From Nocardioides daeguensis (GTDB lineage Bacteria > Actinomycetota > Actinomycetes > Propionibacteriales > Nocardioidaceae), in the NCBI RefSeq assembly GCF_019192965.1, contig NZ_JAHTKU010000005.1, forward strand, positions 1-64,000: DNA of 64,000 nt, written 5' to 3'. Both the position numbers and the translations under genes were made by a program. This document shows positions 49,863-58,486 of this stretch, one piece after another; position 1 is the stretch's first letter, and every line of letters starts with the position of its first letter. A model generated the notes under the pieces. That model was not told the origin of the DNA. It did no database searches and saw only the letters and a list, made by a program, of their open reading frames with translations.

Positions 49863-51371
49863 ATGACGACCTCCCAGCCCGCCGGGCTCGCCCTCCCCGA
49901 CGCCCTCCCGGCCAGCGACGTGGCCGACGACGCCGAGCACTACGACGTGGTCGTGGTGGGCTTCGGCATCGCCGGCGGCTGTGCCGCCCTCGAGGCCGCG
50001 CGCACCGGCGCCCGGGTGCTCCTGCTGGAGAAGGCCGCGATCCACGGCGGTACCTCGTCCATGTCGGGCGGGCACTTCTACCTCGGCGGCGGTACGGCGG
50101 TCCAGCGGGCCACCGGCCACGAGGACACGGTCGAGGCGATGGTCGGCTACCTGATGGCGTCGACGAAGGACCCCGACGAGACCAAGATCCGCGCCTACTG
50201 CGAGGGATCGGTCGCCCACTTCGACTGGCTCGAGGACCTCGGCTTCCAGTTCGAGCGCTCCTACTTCCCCGGCAAGGCCGTGATCCAGCCCGGCACCGAG
50301 GGCCTGATGTACACCGGCAACGAGAAGGTCTGGCCGTTCCGCGACCAGGTGCCGCCCGCGCCCCGCGGCCACAAGGTGCCGGTGCCCGGCGACACCGAGG
50401 GCACGAAGATCGTGATGGACCTGCTGCGCACCCACGTCGAGAAGGCCGGCGTCGAGGTCCGCTACGAGACCGGCGTGACCAACCTCGTCGTCGACGGCTC
50501 CCCCACGTCGGGGCGGGTGGTCGGCGTGGCCTGGCGCTCCTTCGACGAGACCGGCGTGATCGGCGCCGACGGCGTCGTGCTCGCCGCCGGCGGGTTCGTG
50601 ATGAACCCCGACATGGTCGCCCGCTACACCCCCGCGCTCGGGTCCAAGCTGTTCACCCTCGGGTCGACGTACGACGACGGGCTCGGCATCCGCCTCGGCG
50701 AGTCCGTCGGCGCGGCCCTGGAGAACATGGAGGAGCCGTTCATCACCGCCCCCTTCTACCCGCCGTCGTCGCGGTGCAAGGGGATCATCGTCAACCGGGA
50801 CGGCGAGCGGTTCGTCGCCGAGGACAGCTACCACGCCCGGACGTCGTACCACGTGCTGCAGCAGCCCGACGCGGTCGCGTACCTCATCGTCGACAGCGAG
50901 CACCTCGGTGAGGACCACATGCCGCTCGTGCCGCTCAAGGACGGCTTCGAGACGCTCGAGGAGATGGAGGCCGGCCTCGGCATGCCCGCCGGCGCCCTGG
51001 TGGCGACGGTCAACCGCTACAACGAGTACGCCGCCCGGGGTGAGGACCCCGACCTCCACAAGCACCCCGACTGGCTCGCCCCGCAGACCGCCGGCCCCTG
51101 GGCGGTGCTGGACCTGTCGCTCGGCGTCGCGCTGTACGCGGGCTTCACCATCGGCGGCATGGCGACCACGGTGGACGGCGAGGTGCGGCGTACCGACGGC
51201 TCGGTCGTCCCGGGCCTGTACGCCGCCGGCGCCTGCGCCTCCAACATCGCCCAGGACGGCGCGGGCTACTGCTCGGGCACCCAGCTCGGGGAGGGCTCGT
51301 TCTTCGGCCGGCGCGCGGGCAAGGCCGCCGCGGCCGAGCCGGCGAGGACGCGGGTCACGGCCGCGGATTGA
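49863..51371 (+). CDS. FAD-binding dehydrogenase of the 3-ketosteroid dehydrogenase/fumarate reductase family
   Basis: This 502-residue flavoprotein has the FAD motif VVVVGFGIAGGCAALEAA, a second flavin loop (LLEKAAIHGGTSSMSGG) and the C-terminal signature GLYAAGACASNIAQDGAGY. It belongs with Delta1-dehydrogenases and related flavin oxidoreductases, though it is shorter than some 3-ketosteroid Delta1-dehydrogenases. Substrate specificity is not certain. The perfect KstR site in its promoter supports steroid metabolism. An oxidised steroid ring or a related cyclic ketone is the likely substrate. Confidence 0.82.
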   Translation: MTTSQPAGLALPDALPASDVADDAEHYDVVVVGFGIAGGCAALEAARTGARVLLLEKAAIHGGTSSMSGGHFYLGGGTAVQRATGHEDTVEAMVGYLMASTKDPDETKIRAYCEGSVAHFDWLEDLGFQFERSYFPGKAVIQPGTEGLMYTGNEKVWPFRDQVPPAPRGHKVPVPGDTEGTKIVMDLLRTHVEKAGVEVRYETGVTNLVVDGSPTSGRVVGVAWRSFDETGVIGADGVVLAAGGFVMNPDMVARYTPALGSKLFTLGSTYDDGLGIRLGESVGAALENMEEPFITAPFYPPSSRCKGIIVNRDGERFVAEDSYHARTSYHVLQQPDAVAYLIVDSEHLGEDHMPLVPLKDGFETLEEMEAGLGMPAGALVATVNRYNEYAARGEDPDLHKHPDWLAPQTAGPWAVLDLSLGVALYAGFTIGGMATTVDGEVRRTDGSVVPGLYAAGACASNIAQDGAGYCSGTQLGEGSFFGRRAGKAAAAEPARTRVTAAD

Positions 51372-51413
51372 GGAGCGTCGGCTCGGTCCGAGATCGGAGC
51401 GGCGCGCCGAGGT

Positions 51414-51439
51414 AGTTTCACCGGCCGGCCGGTGAAACT
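51414..51439. promoter_or_regulatory. Perfect 26-base palindrome before the aminotransferase gene
   Basis: The half site AGTTTCACCGGCC is followed directly by its reverse complement. It lies 42 bases after the dehydrogenase stop and 27 bases before the aminotransferase start. No loop or T tract makes it an operator candidate at least as good as a terminator. Confidence 0.55.
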
Positions 51440-51466
51440 CATTTCCCACCGTCCTAGGGTCGGAGC

Positions 51467-52636
51467 GTGACCGCCCGCCTCGCCGCCGCCACCCGCGCGA
51501 ACGTCCCGCCCTTCCACGTGATGGACCTGCTCGCCGCGGCGGCCGAGCGACAGCGCACCCACGGCGACCTGGTCAACCTGGTGGCCGGCCAGCCGAGCAC
51601 GGGTGCACCGGCCACGGTCACCGCTGCGGCGATCCGGCTGCTCGGCAGCGGCGACCCGCTCGGCTACACGACCGCGACCGGCATCCTCGAGCTGCGGACG
51701 GCGATCGCCGGCCACTATCGGCGTACCTACGACCTCGCCGTGCACCCCGACGACGTCGTCGTCACCACAGGGTCGAGCGGCGGTTTCCTGCTGGCCTTCC
51801 TCGCGGCCTTCGACGCAGGTGCGCGGGTGGCGATCGCCCGGCCGGGCTACCCCTGCTACCGCAACGTGCTGGCGGCCCTCGGCTGCGCGGTGGTCGAGAT
51901 CCCCACCGGTCCGCAGGCCCGCTTCCAGCCCACCGTCGAGCAGCTCGCGCACGCGCATGCACGCGAGCCGTTCGACGGCCTCGTCGTCGCGAGTCCGGCG
52001 AACCCGACCGGCACCATGCTGTTGCCCGAGGAGCTCGCCGCGATCGCGCGCTGGTGCGAGGACAACGGCGTCCAGCTGGTCTCCGACGAGATCTACCACG
52101 GCATCCAGTACGCCGGCTCCCGCGCCGGCTGCGCCTGGGAGACCTCGCGCGAGGCGGTCGTGTTCGGGTCGTTCTCGAAGTACTTCTCGATGACCGGCTG
52201 GCGGCTGGGCTGGATGCTCGCCCCCGAGCGGCTGCGCCGGCCGGTCGACGTGCTGACCGGCAACTTCTCGATCTGCCCTCCGGTGCTCGCCCAGCACGCC
52301 GCGCTGGCGGCGTTCGAGGACACGGCGTACGCCGAGCTCGACGGGCACGTCCAGCGCTACGCCCACAACCGCGGCCTGCTCCTCGAGGGCCTGCAGCGGC
52401 TCGGCATCACCCGGCTGGCGCCCGCCGACGGCGCCTTCTACGCGTACGCCGACGTCGGGCACCTCACCACCGACTCGATGGCCTACTGTCGCGACCTGCT
52501 GGCGCGCACCGGTGTCGCCGTCGCCACCGGCATCGACTTCGACACCGTCGAGGGCGGCCGGTTCCTGCGGTTCAGCTTCGCCGGCGCCGCGGACGACATC
52601 ACCACCGCGCTCGACCGGCTCGACGGCAACCTCTGA
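51467..52636 (+). CDS. Class I/II pyridoxal-phosphate aminotransferase
   Basis: This 389-residue enzyme has the aspartate aminotransferase fold: VASPANPTGTML, DEIYHGIQY and the cofactor lysine in SFSKYFSMTGWRLGW. The arginine that binds the substrate carboxylate is probably in GRFLRFSFA. The substrate amino acid cannot be read from sequence. GTG start. It stands alone between the steroid-type dehydrogenase and the WXG cassette. Confidence 0.87.
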   Translation: MTARLAAATRANVPPFHVMDLLAAAAERQRTHGDLVNLVAGQPSTGAPATVTAAAIRLLGSGDPLGYTTATGILELRTAIAGHYRRTYDLAVHPDDVVVTTGSSGGFLLAFLAAFDAGARVAIARPGYPCYRNVLAALGCAVVEIPTGPQARFQPTVEQLAHAHAREPFDGLVVASPANPTGTMLLPEELAAIARWCEDNGVQLVSDEIYHGIQYAGSRAGCAWETSREAVVFGSFSKYFSMTGWRLGWMLAPERLRRPVDVLTGNFSICPPVLAQHAALAAFEDTAYAELDGHVQRYAHNRGLLLEGLQRLGITRLAPADGAFYAYADVGHLTTDSMAYCRDLLARTGVAVATGIDFDTVEGGRFLRFSFAGAADDITTALDRLDGNL

Positions 52637-52711
52637 TCTGGCGAACCCTCGCCGATCGTTAGGGTCGAAGGCGGGGTTTGACCCGAGCGGGAACAGGGAA
52701 GGGCGCGTCTC

Positions 52712-53164
52712 ATGTACGGCGACAGCGAGGTCATCCGGCGTCGTGCCACCCAGCTACGGGACCAGGGGGCCGACGTGCGCGCCCTCGCCGACGAGCTGGT
52801 CGCCCGGGTCGAGAGCCTCGGCTGGACCGGTCGGGCCGCCGACGCGATGCGGGAGCGGGTGACCGAGCGGGCCAGCCACCTGCGGGTGGCGGCCCAGCGG
52901 CACACCGGTGCCGCCGACGCCCTGGCCGACCACGCCGAGAGCGTCGACGCGGTGCGCGAGGAGATCGCCACCACCGAGGCCCGAGTGGCGGCGCTCGTCG
53001 CCGACGCGCACGCCCGGATCTCCGCCATCGCCCGTCGCAACGAGTCCGGCGACAGTCCGCAGGTCATGCCCGACCCTCTCGACGAGGCGCTCGCCGCGTT
53101 CACGCCGCCGCCTTCCGGGCACCGCGACTGGCTCGCCATCGACCTTCCCGGCCTGGAGCGCTGA
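52712..53164 (+). CDS. WXG100-like protein
   Basis: This 150-residue protein is mostly two long helices with a WTG turn (residues 38-40) between them, the pattern of WXG100/ESAT-6 proteins that form helical hairpin dimers and are exported by type VII secretion. It is longer than the usual 100 residues, having an extra C-terminal region with Pro and a WLAIDLPGLER end. It opens a tight three-gene cassette. No ESX ATPase or membrane gene is in the window. Confidence 0.72.
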   Translation: MYGDSEVIRRRATQLRDQGADVRALADELVARVESLGWTGRAADAMRERVTERASHLRVAAQRHTGAADALADHAESVDAVREEIATTEARVAALVADAHARISAIARRNESGDSPQVMPDPLDEALAAFTPPPSGHRDWLAIDLPGLER

Positions 53165-53171
53165 TCCGCGG

Positions 53172-54101
53172 ATGCCGACCGTCGACCTCACCTCCGTCTC
53201 ACCGCCGCGCCCCGGCGGCGACGCCCTGGCCGCCGCGCCGCGCCGGATCGGCCTCACCCTCGCCGAGCTGCAGCACGCCGCCCGTCTCGCCGGCGACGCG
53301 CCGCTGCCGTTCGAGGTCTCGGCGCCGTCCACCGCCGACGCCATGCAGGCCCGGCTCGGGCAGAGCCCGGCGACCCTCGACGACCAGGCGTTCCGCGCCG
53401 TCGTCGACGCCCTGCACGACCCGGCCGACTCGCTCGAGCGTCGCGGCCTGACCGTGGACGGGGTCCTCGACGCCGGGCTCGCCGGCGCGATCGGCCTGCT
53501 CGCGTCCCCGCGCCTCGCCCTCGACGCCGACGTGGCGATGGGCGGCGCGCAGGCCAAGGTCTGGCACCGCCAGGACGGCGACGCGGTGGCCTCGCTCGCC
53601 ACCGTCGATGGGATCGTCCACGAGATCGGCTGGTTCGGCACCGACGCGTGGGCCGCCGAGCTCGCGCGGGTCGCCGCGGTCTCCGCGGAGGTCACCCTCG
53701 CGCGGTCCGCCGTGCCGTCGTACGTCGACCTGCCGTTCGAGCTCGCCGACGCGGCCGCCGAGGCGAGCGGCTCGGGCCGGGGCGACCTGCTGCCCGTGCT
53801 CGCGGCCCGCCACCACGGCGCGGTGCGAGGCCCGGACGGCGCGCTCGACGACCCGTCGGCGGTCGCCCTGCTCGCGGCGCTGGCCGGCGAGGCCCGCGGA
53901 CGGCTGCGGGCCCTGGTCGCCGACGTCTCCGGGCCCCGGGTCGACACCGTGGGCGTCGTGTCCTGGACGCTGCTCGCCGACGGCTGGCGGGCGCTGCGCC
54001 CGCACCACGAGGAGGGCGTGCTGCGCCTGGAGCTGCGCTCCGTCGTGCCCGACGAGCTGGCAGCGGTCGTCGCCCCCGTCCTCGGGGAGGCGGCCCGATG
54101 A
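53172..54101 (+). CDS. EspG-like/ESX-associated protein, tentative
   Basis: This 309-residue soluble protein starts seven bases after the WXG gene and overlaps the next gene by four bases (ATGA). It is Ala/Asp/Leu-rich with alternating helices and strands and no signal peptide. Location and composition suggest an EspG-type chaperone that delivers WXG proteins to the secretion machine, but I cannot point to a diagnostic motif. Treat the name as a guess. Confidence 0.55.
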   Translation: MPTVDLTSVSPPRPGGDALAAAPRRIGLTLAELQHAARLAGDAPLPFEVSAPSTADAMQARLGQSPATLDDQAFRAVVDALHDPADSLERRGLTVDGVLDAGLAGAIGLLASPRLALDADVAMGGAQAKVWHRQDGDAVASLATVDGIVHEIGWFGTDAWAAELARVAAVSAEVTLARSAVPSYVDLPFELADAAAEASGSGRGDLLPVLAARHHGAVRGPDGALDDPSAVALLAALAGEARGRLRALVADVSGPRVDTVGVVSWTLLADGWRALRPHHEEGVLRLELRSVVPDELAAVVAPVLGEAAR

Positions 54102-55510
54102 CCCACCCCGACCCCAGCATCGGGGAGCAGCAGCCGCGCACGGCGGTCGAGGTCGCCGACCTGGCCGACAAGTACGACCAGATGCTGCGCCTGGCCGACC
54201 TGTTCGACGACGCCGGCGCGCAGATGCGGGAGTGGTCGCAGCTCGGCAGCGACGTGCTGACCGACCCCGAGGTCACCGACTCCGCGTCGCTCTCCCCCAC
54301 CACGTGGCGCACCGCCGAGGACGAGGTGCGCGCCGCGACCACCGGCAAGGGCAGCCTGCTGAGCCGGTCGATCGAGCTCGACGCGGACGCGCTCGTCCTG
54401 CGCGCGACCGTGCTGACCTATCGCTGGATCGACGAGCTCCAGGCGGCGGCGTACCAGACCCTCGGCTCGATCGCGGGGCGGGCGATCGGCTACCTCGCGC
54501 CCGAGGTCAACCTCGGCGGCGCGATCGTCGCGGCCGGCCTGATCGAGACCGATGCACTCGACCGCGACGGCGTGGCGGCGTACCTCGGCGAGCTGGCCGA
54601 GGCCCACCCCGAGCTGATGGAGCACGTCACCACCGGCGGCGGCGTGCTCGACAGCCTGCAGATGCGCGGGCTGCTGACCGCGGGCGTGCTGTCCGGCGAG
54701 GCTGGGCGCTCGGCACGGGCCGGGGGCCTACGCGCCACCGGCATCGCCCCCCTGCCCGACGACTGGGCTGCCGCGCTCCGCGACGTCGCGGTCGGCCTGA
54801 CCGAGGGCGGCACCGAGGGCGGCACCGAGGCCGGCACCGAGGCCGGCACCGAGACGGCGCAGGCCCCGGGGCGGGGAGCGGGGGACGCGGCGAGCGTCGA
54901 CGGCGCCGAGGTGCCGTCGGGGCTGGGGGATCTCATGACGATCCTGGCCGAGGAGCAGCGCGGTCCGGTCCGGGTCCTGCGGGCCGCGCCCGGCCGTCTG
55001 GTCGCCTTCCTCCCCGACGCCGCCCCCGACACCGCCCCCGCGCCGGCTGCCGGCCGGCTCCGGCTGGTCTCCGGCGACGCCTCCAGCGAGGCCTCGGCGC
55101 TCGTCCGTGCGCTGGCCGCCGCCGTGGAGCCGGGCGACGAGCCGACCCGGGTGCTCCTCGTCGGTCGCGGCAGCGGCGGCGCGGCCGCCCTCGAGGTCGC
55201 CACCCGGACCGACCTGCCCGGCTTCGTCGTCGACCAGGTCGTGACCGCCGACGCCCCCGCGACCCAGCTCGCGCTGCTGCCGGCCGACGTGCAGGTGCTC
55301 TCGCTCGAGGACCGCAGCAACCCGGTCGCCCTTCTCGGCTCGCTCATCAACGCCGGCGCGCCCAACCGCCTCACGGTCGTGTACGACGCCGGCGCGGACC
55401 CCGACGTCCCGCCCCTCGTCGCCGGTGGGCGGGCGGCCGACCGTGCCGACCACCCCGACCTCCTCGCGGCGCTCGCCCGCTGGCGCACCCTCGGCTTCCT
55501 GCGCCCCTGA
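54098..55510 (+). CDS. Large cassette protein with ESX-like helical start and alpha/beta-hydrolase-like end
   Basis: This 470-residue protein begins with helical segments of the kind seen in WXG/LXG toxins and scaffolds (DKYDQMLRLADLFDDAGAQM). A TEGGTEGGTEAG repeat linker (about residues 237-252) follows. The end is an alpha/beta domain with LLVGRGSGGAAALEVATR, close to but not exactly a GxSxG nucleophile motif, then VQVLSLEDRSNPVALLG and TVVYDAG. It may be a hydrolase-like effector or a structural partner. No toxin-immunity pair is evident. Confidence 0.6.
   Translation: MTHPDPSIGEQQPRTAVEVADLADKYDQMLRLADLFDDAGAQMREWSQLGSDVLTDPEVTDSASLSPTTWRTAEDEVRAATTGKGSLLSRSIELDADALVLRATVLTYRWIDELQAAAYQTLGSIAGRAIGYLAPEVNLGGAIVAAGLIETDALDRDGVAAYLGELAEAHPELMEHVTTGGGVLDSLQMRGLLTAGVLSGEAGRSARAGGLRATGIAPLPDDWAAALRDVAVGLTEGGTEGGTEAGTEAGTETAQAPGRGAGDAASVDGAEVPSGLGDLMTILAEEQRGPVRVLRAAPGRLVAFLPDAAPDTAPAPAAGRLRLVSGDASSEASALVRALAAAVEPGDEPTRVLLVGRGSGGAAALEVATRTDLPGFVVDQVVTADAPATQLALLPADVQVLSLEDRSNPVALLGSLINAGAPNRLTVVYDAGADPDVPPLVAGGRAADRADHPDLLAALARWRTLGFLRP
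54806..54855. repeat. 12-base tandem repeat in the linker of the cassette protein
   Basis: The unit GGCACCGAGGCC (two copies with GGGC) repeats four times plus a partial copy, encoding Gly-Thr-Glu-(Ala/Gly) steps. It is coding and probably a flexible hinge. Confidence 0.8.
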
Positions 55511-55575
55511 ACCGCACCCCATGCGAACTGGTCGCCGATCGGGGTGATCCGCGACCGATTCGCATGGGGCGCGGT
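55511..55575. repeat. Long inverted repeat after the WXG cassette
   Basis: Arms of 30 bases (55511-55540 and 55546-55575) match at 26 positions around a five-base loop; the block CCCCATGCGAA is paired in both arms. It starts right after the stop codon of the third cassette gene, so it may work as a terminator. Confidence 0.75.
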
Positions 55576-55649
55576 GCACCGGCGACGCGATCCACGTCAC
55601 ACCTTCCGTCGCTCCCGGCCGTCTCGCGCGCCGTTTCCGGTCGATTTCC

Positions 55650-55684
55650 TTGACAAAACCCCGGTCAATGTATGCAACATGTTG
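55650..55684 (+). promoter_or_regulatory. Promoter and palindrome of the diiron oxygenase operon
   Basis: TTGACA (55650-55655) is a perfect -35 box; TATGCA (55671-55676) is a possible -10 with a short 15-base spacer. The perfect palindrome CAACATGTTG (55675-55684) overlaps it and suits a TetR repressor such as the one encoded two genes downstream. The leader to the ATG is about 57 bases. The remainder of the 55511-55740 gap has no gene. Confidence 0.5.
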
Positions 55685-55740
55685 TTGCGCTAACAGCGTG
55701 CATGCTCCCGATTTCGATGATGAGAACGGACCGAGGACCC

Positions 55741-56745
55741 ATGACTGCGACTGCCGACGCCCCGATCGACACCCCCACCGCGCACGACCTGGCGGGCCTC
55801 AGCTACCAAGACACGCTGCGCGTGCTGTCCGAGGCGTCGGTCCACCAGCACTTCGACGCGTTCCTCGACATCGCCTGGGACAGCCCGGAGTTCGAGGTCG
55901 TCCCGGACGACCCGCGCTGGGTGCTCCCCGAGATCGACTCGCTCGGCGGCACGGACTGGTACAAGTCGCTTCCCCTGGAGCGGCAGATCGAGATCGGCCA
56001 GTACCGCCTCGCCAACATCATGAAGGTCGGCCTGCAGTTCGAGCAGGTGCTGATCGGCGGCATCATGAGCCACCTCATCCCGATGGGCAACAACCGTGCG
56101 GAGTTCCGCTACTCCACCCACGAGGTGACCGAGGAGTGCCACCACACCCAGATGTTCCAGGAGGGCGTGAACCGGATCGGCGTCGACGTGAAGGGCGGCC
56201 CGGGCTGGTTCATCAAGGTCGCGCCGTTCCTGTGCCTGGCCGGGGGCCCGCTGCCCAACCTCTTCTTCTTCGGCATCCTCGCCGGTGAGGAGCCGATCGA
56301 CTACCTGCAGAAGTCGGTACTGCGCTCGGGCCACGAGCTGCACCCGATCGTCACCCGCGTGATGCAGATCCACGTCGCCGAGGAGGCCCGCCACATCGGC
56401 TTCGCGCACACCTACCTGGTCGAGCGCTCCAAGGACTACGGCCGGCTGCAGCGCTTCGGCCTCTCCCTGGCCTACCCCGTCGTCATGCGGGTGCTGTGCG
56501 ACGTGATCATGAAGCCGACCAAGCAGATGCAGAAGGACCTCGACATCCCCAAGGACGTGATGCGGGAGGTCTACTGGAAGTCCGAGAAGTCCCAGAAGCT
56601 GCTGCGTGACACCTTCGGCGACGTGCGGATGCTCGCCGAGGAGCTCGGCCTGATGAACAAGGTCTCCCGGCTCGTGTGGCGCGCGCTCGGCATCCACGGC
56701 AGCCCCTCGCGCTTCCGCAGCGAGCCCAAGTCCGCCGCGGTCTGA
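55741..56745 (+). CDS. AurF-like diiron oxygenase
   Basis: This 334-residue helical protein has the paired metal motifs EECHHTQMF and HVAEEARHIGF, with a further Glu in GLQFEQV, typical of the AurF family of diiron N-oxygenases. AurF oxidises aromatic amines; many actinobacterial relatives have unknown substrates. The neighbouring ferredoxin-reductase fusion can deliver electrons. The ATG at 55741 with a GAGGA site is chosen; an open frame from 55672 is unlikely to be translated. Confidence 0.83.
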   Translation: MTATADAPIDTPTAHDLAGLSYQDTLRVLSEASVHQHFDAFLDIAWDSPEFEVVPDDPRWVLPEIDSLGGTDWYKSLPLERQIEIGQYRLANIMKVGLQFEQVLIGGIMSHLIPMGNNRAEFRYSTHEVTEECHHTQMFQEGVNRIGVDVKGGPGWFIKVAPFLCLAGGPLPNLFFFGILAGEEPIDYLQKSVLRSGHELHPIVTRVMQIHVAEEARHIGFAHTYLVERSKDYGRLQRFGLSLAYPVVMRVLCDVIMKPTKQMQKDLDIPKDVMREVYWKSEKSQKLLRDTFGDVRMLAEELGLMNKVSRLVWRALGIHGSPSRFRSEPKSAAV

Positions 56746-56760
56746 CCGTCCGGAGCTGAC

Positions 56761-58458
56761 ATGGCCTACGTCGTCACGCAGTCGTGCTGCGCCGACGCCT
56801 CGTGCGTCGTCGCCTGCCCGGTCAACTGCATCCACCCCGCGCCGGGCGAGCCCGGCTTCGGCACCACCGAGATGGTGTACGTCGACGCGACCGCGTGCGT
56901 CGGCTGCGGCGCCTGCGCGACGGCCTGCCCGGTCGGGGCGATGGTGCCGGACGCCGCCCTGACGACCAAGCAGCTGCCCTTCCTCGAGCTCAACGCCGCC
57001 TACTACGACGCGTTCCCGCACGCCGACCGGACGCCGGTCGCGCTGGTCCCGCCGCAGCGCCGGCTCACGCGCACCGGTCCGTTCCGGGTCGCGGTGATCG
57101 GCGCCGGCCCGGCCGGGCTCTACACGGCCGACGAGCTGCTCAAGCACCCCGAGGTCGGTGGCGTCGACGTCTACGACCGGCTGCGGACGCCGTACGGCCT
57201 GGTCCGGCACGGCGTCGCGCCCGACCATGCCTCCACCAAGCTGGTCACCCGGCTGTTCGAGGCGATCGAGCGGCAGCCGCGGTTCCGCTACTTCCTCGAC
57301 GTCGAGGTGGGGACGGACGGCGGCGTGACGCTGGCCGACCTGCGGGCCCACTACGACGCCGTCGTGTACGCCGTCGGCGCCTCCGCCGACCGCAGCCTCG
57401 ACATCCCCGGCGAGGACCTGGCCGGTTCCGTGCCCGCGACCGCGCTGGTCGGCTGGTACAACGGCCACCCGGAGCAGCAGGACCTCGACGTCCCGCTCGG
57501 CCCGGTGTCCAACCCGTCGGGTCGTGCGGTCGTCGTCGGCAACGGCAACGTCGCGCTCGACGTGGCGCGGATCCTGGCCCGGCCGCTCGAGGTCCTCGAG
57601 CGCACCGACCTGGCACCCGGACCGCTCGACCAGCTGCGAACGAGCAACGTGCGCGAGGTGGTCGTCCTCGGCCGTCGCGGCCCGGCGCAGGCGGCGTTCA
57701 CCGTTCCCGAGCTGATCGGCCTCGCCGCGCTCGACGACGTCGACGTGGTCGTCGACGCCGACCCCGCGCTGCTCACCGGCCACGACCAGCGCAGCGCGCT
57801 GCTCCGCGAGCTCGCCGAGCGCCCGGTCGCGGCCGACAGCGCCAGGCGCCGGATCGTGCTCAGCTTCGCGGTCTCCCCCGTCGAGGTCCTCGGCGCCGAC
57901 GGACGGGTCACCGGCGTCCGGGTCGCCCGCAACCGCCTCGTCGAGACCGCCGACGGCAGCGTCCGCGCCGAGGCCACCGACGACACCTTCGTCCTCGACG
58001 CCGGCCTGGTCGTCCGCTCGGTCGGCCACCGTGGCACCCCGGTCCCCGGGCTGCCGTTCGACGAACGCACCGCCACCGTCCCCCACCACGAGGGCCGGGT
58101 CGAGCCGGGCGTCTACGTCGTGGGCTGGATCAAGCGCGGTCCGGTCGGCTTCATCGGCACCAACAAGACCGACGCCCAGGAGACCGTCCAGACCCTCCTC
58201 GACGACCTCGACGCCGGCCTGCCCGCGCCCACCGGCTCGGCCGACGCCCTCGCGGCACTGGTGGCCGAGCGGCACCCCGGCGCCGGCGACCTCGCCAGCT
58301 GGCAGCGCCTCGACGCCGCCGAGCGCGAGCGCGGCGCGCGGACCGGGCGGCCCCGCGCCAAGATCACCGACCTCGCCGAGCAGCGCTCGGTCGCGGAGCC
58401 GCCGGCCGCCGTACGCCGCCGGGGACTGCTGCGGCGTACCGTGTCGCTCACGTCGTGA
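56761..58458 (+). CDS. Ferredoxin fused to ferredoxin-NADP reductase (FprB-like)
   Basis: This 565-residue protein joins an N-terminal ferredoxin (residues 1-70, with CVVACPVNCIHP and CVGCGACATACP) to an adrenodoxin-reductase-type domain. FAD motif VIGAGPAGLYTADEL, TPYGLVRHGVAPDH and NADP motif VVGNGNVALDVARIL are intact, and the end has GWIKRGPVGFIGTNK. It takes electrons from NADPH to the Fe-S centre. The ferredoxin first loop is of the seven-iron type. Fifteen bases after the diiron oxygenase, so it most likely feeds that enzyme. Confidence 0.92.
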   Translation: MAYVVTQSCCADASCVVACPVNCIHPAPGEPGFGTTEMVYVDATACVGCGACATACPVGAMVPDAALTTKQLPFLELNAAYYDAFPHADRTPVALVPPQRRLTRTGPFRVAVIGAGPAGLYTADELLKHPEVGGVDVYDRLRTPYGLVRHGVAPDHASTKLVTRLFEAIERQPRFRYFLDVEVGTDGGVTLADLRAHYDAVVYAVGASADRSLDIPGEDLAGSVPATALVGWYNGHPEQQDLDVPLGPVSNPSGRAVVVGNGNVALDVARILARPLEVLERTDLAPGPLDQLRTSNVREVVVLGRRGPAQAAFTVPELIGLAALDDVDVVVDADPALLTGHDQRSALLRELAERPVAADSARRRIVLSFAVSPVEVLGADGRVTGVRVARNRLVETADGSVRAEATDDTFVLDAGLVVRSVGHRGTPVPGLPFDERTATVPHHEGRVEPGVYVVGWIKRGPVGFIGTNKTDAQETVQTLLDDLDAGLPAPTGSADALAALVAERHPGAGDLASWQRLDAAERERGARTGRPRAKITDLAEQRSVAEPPAAVRRRGLLRRTVSLTS

Positions 58459-58486
58459 CAGCGGCGTGACGATGCGAGGAGTGGTC

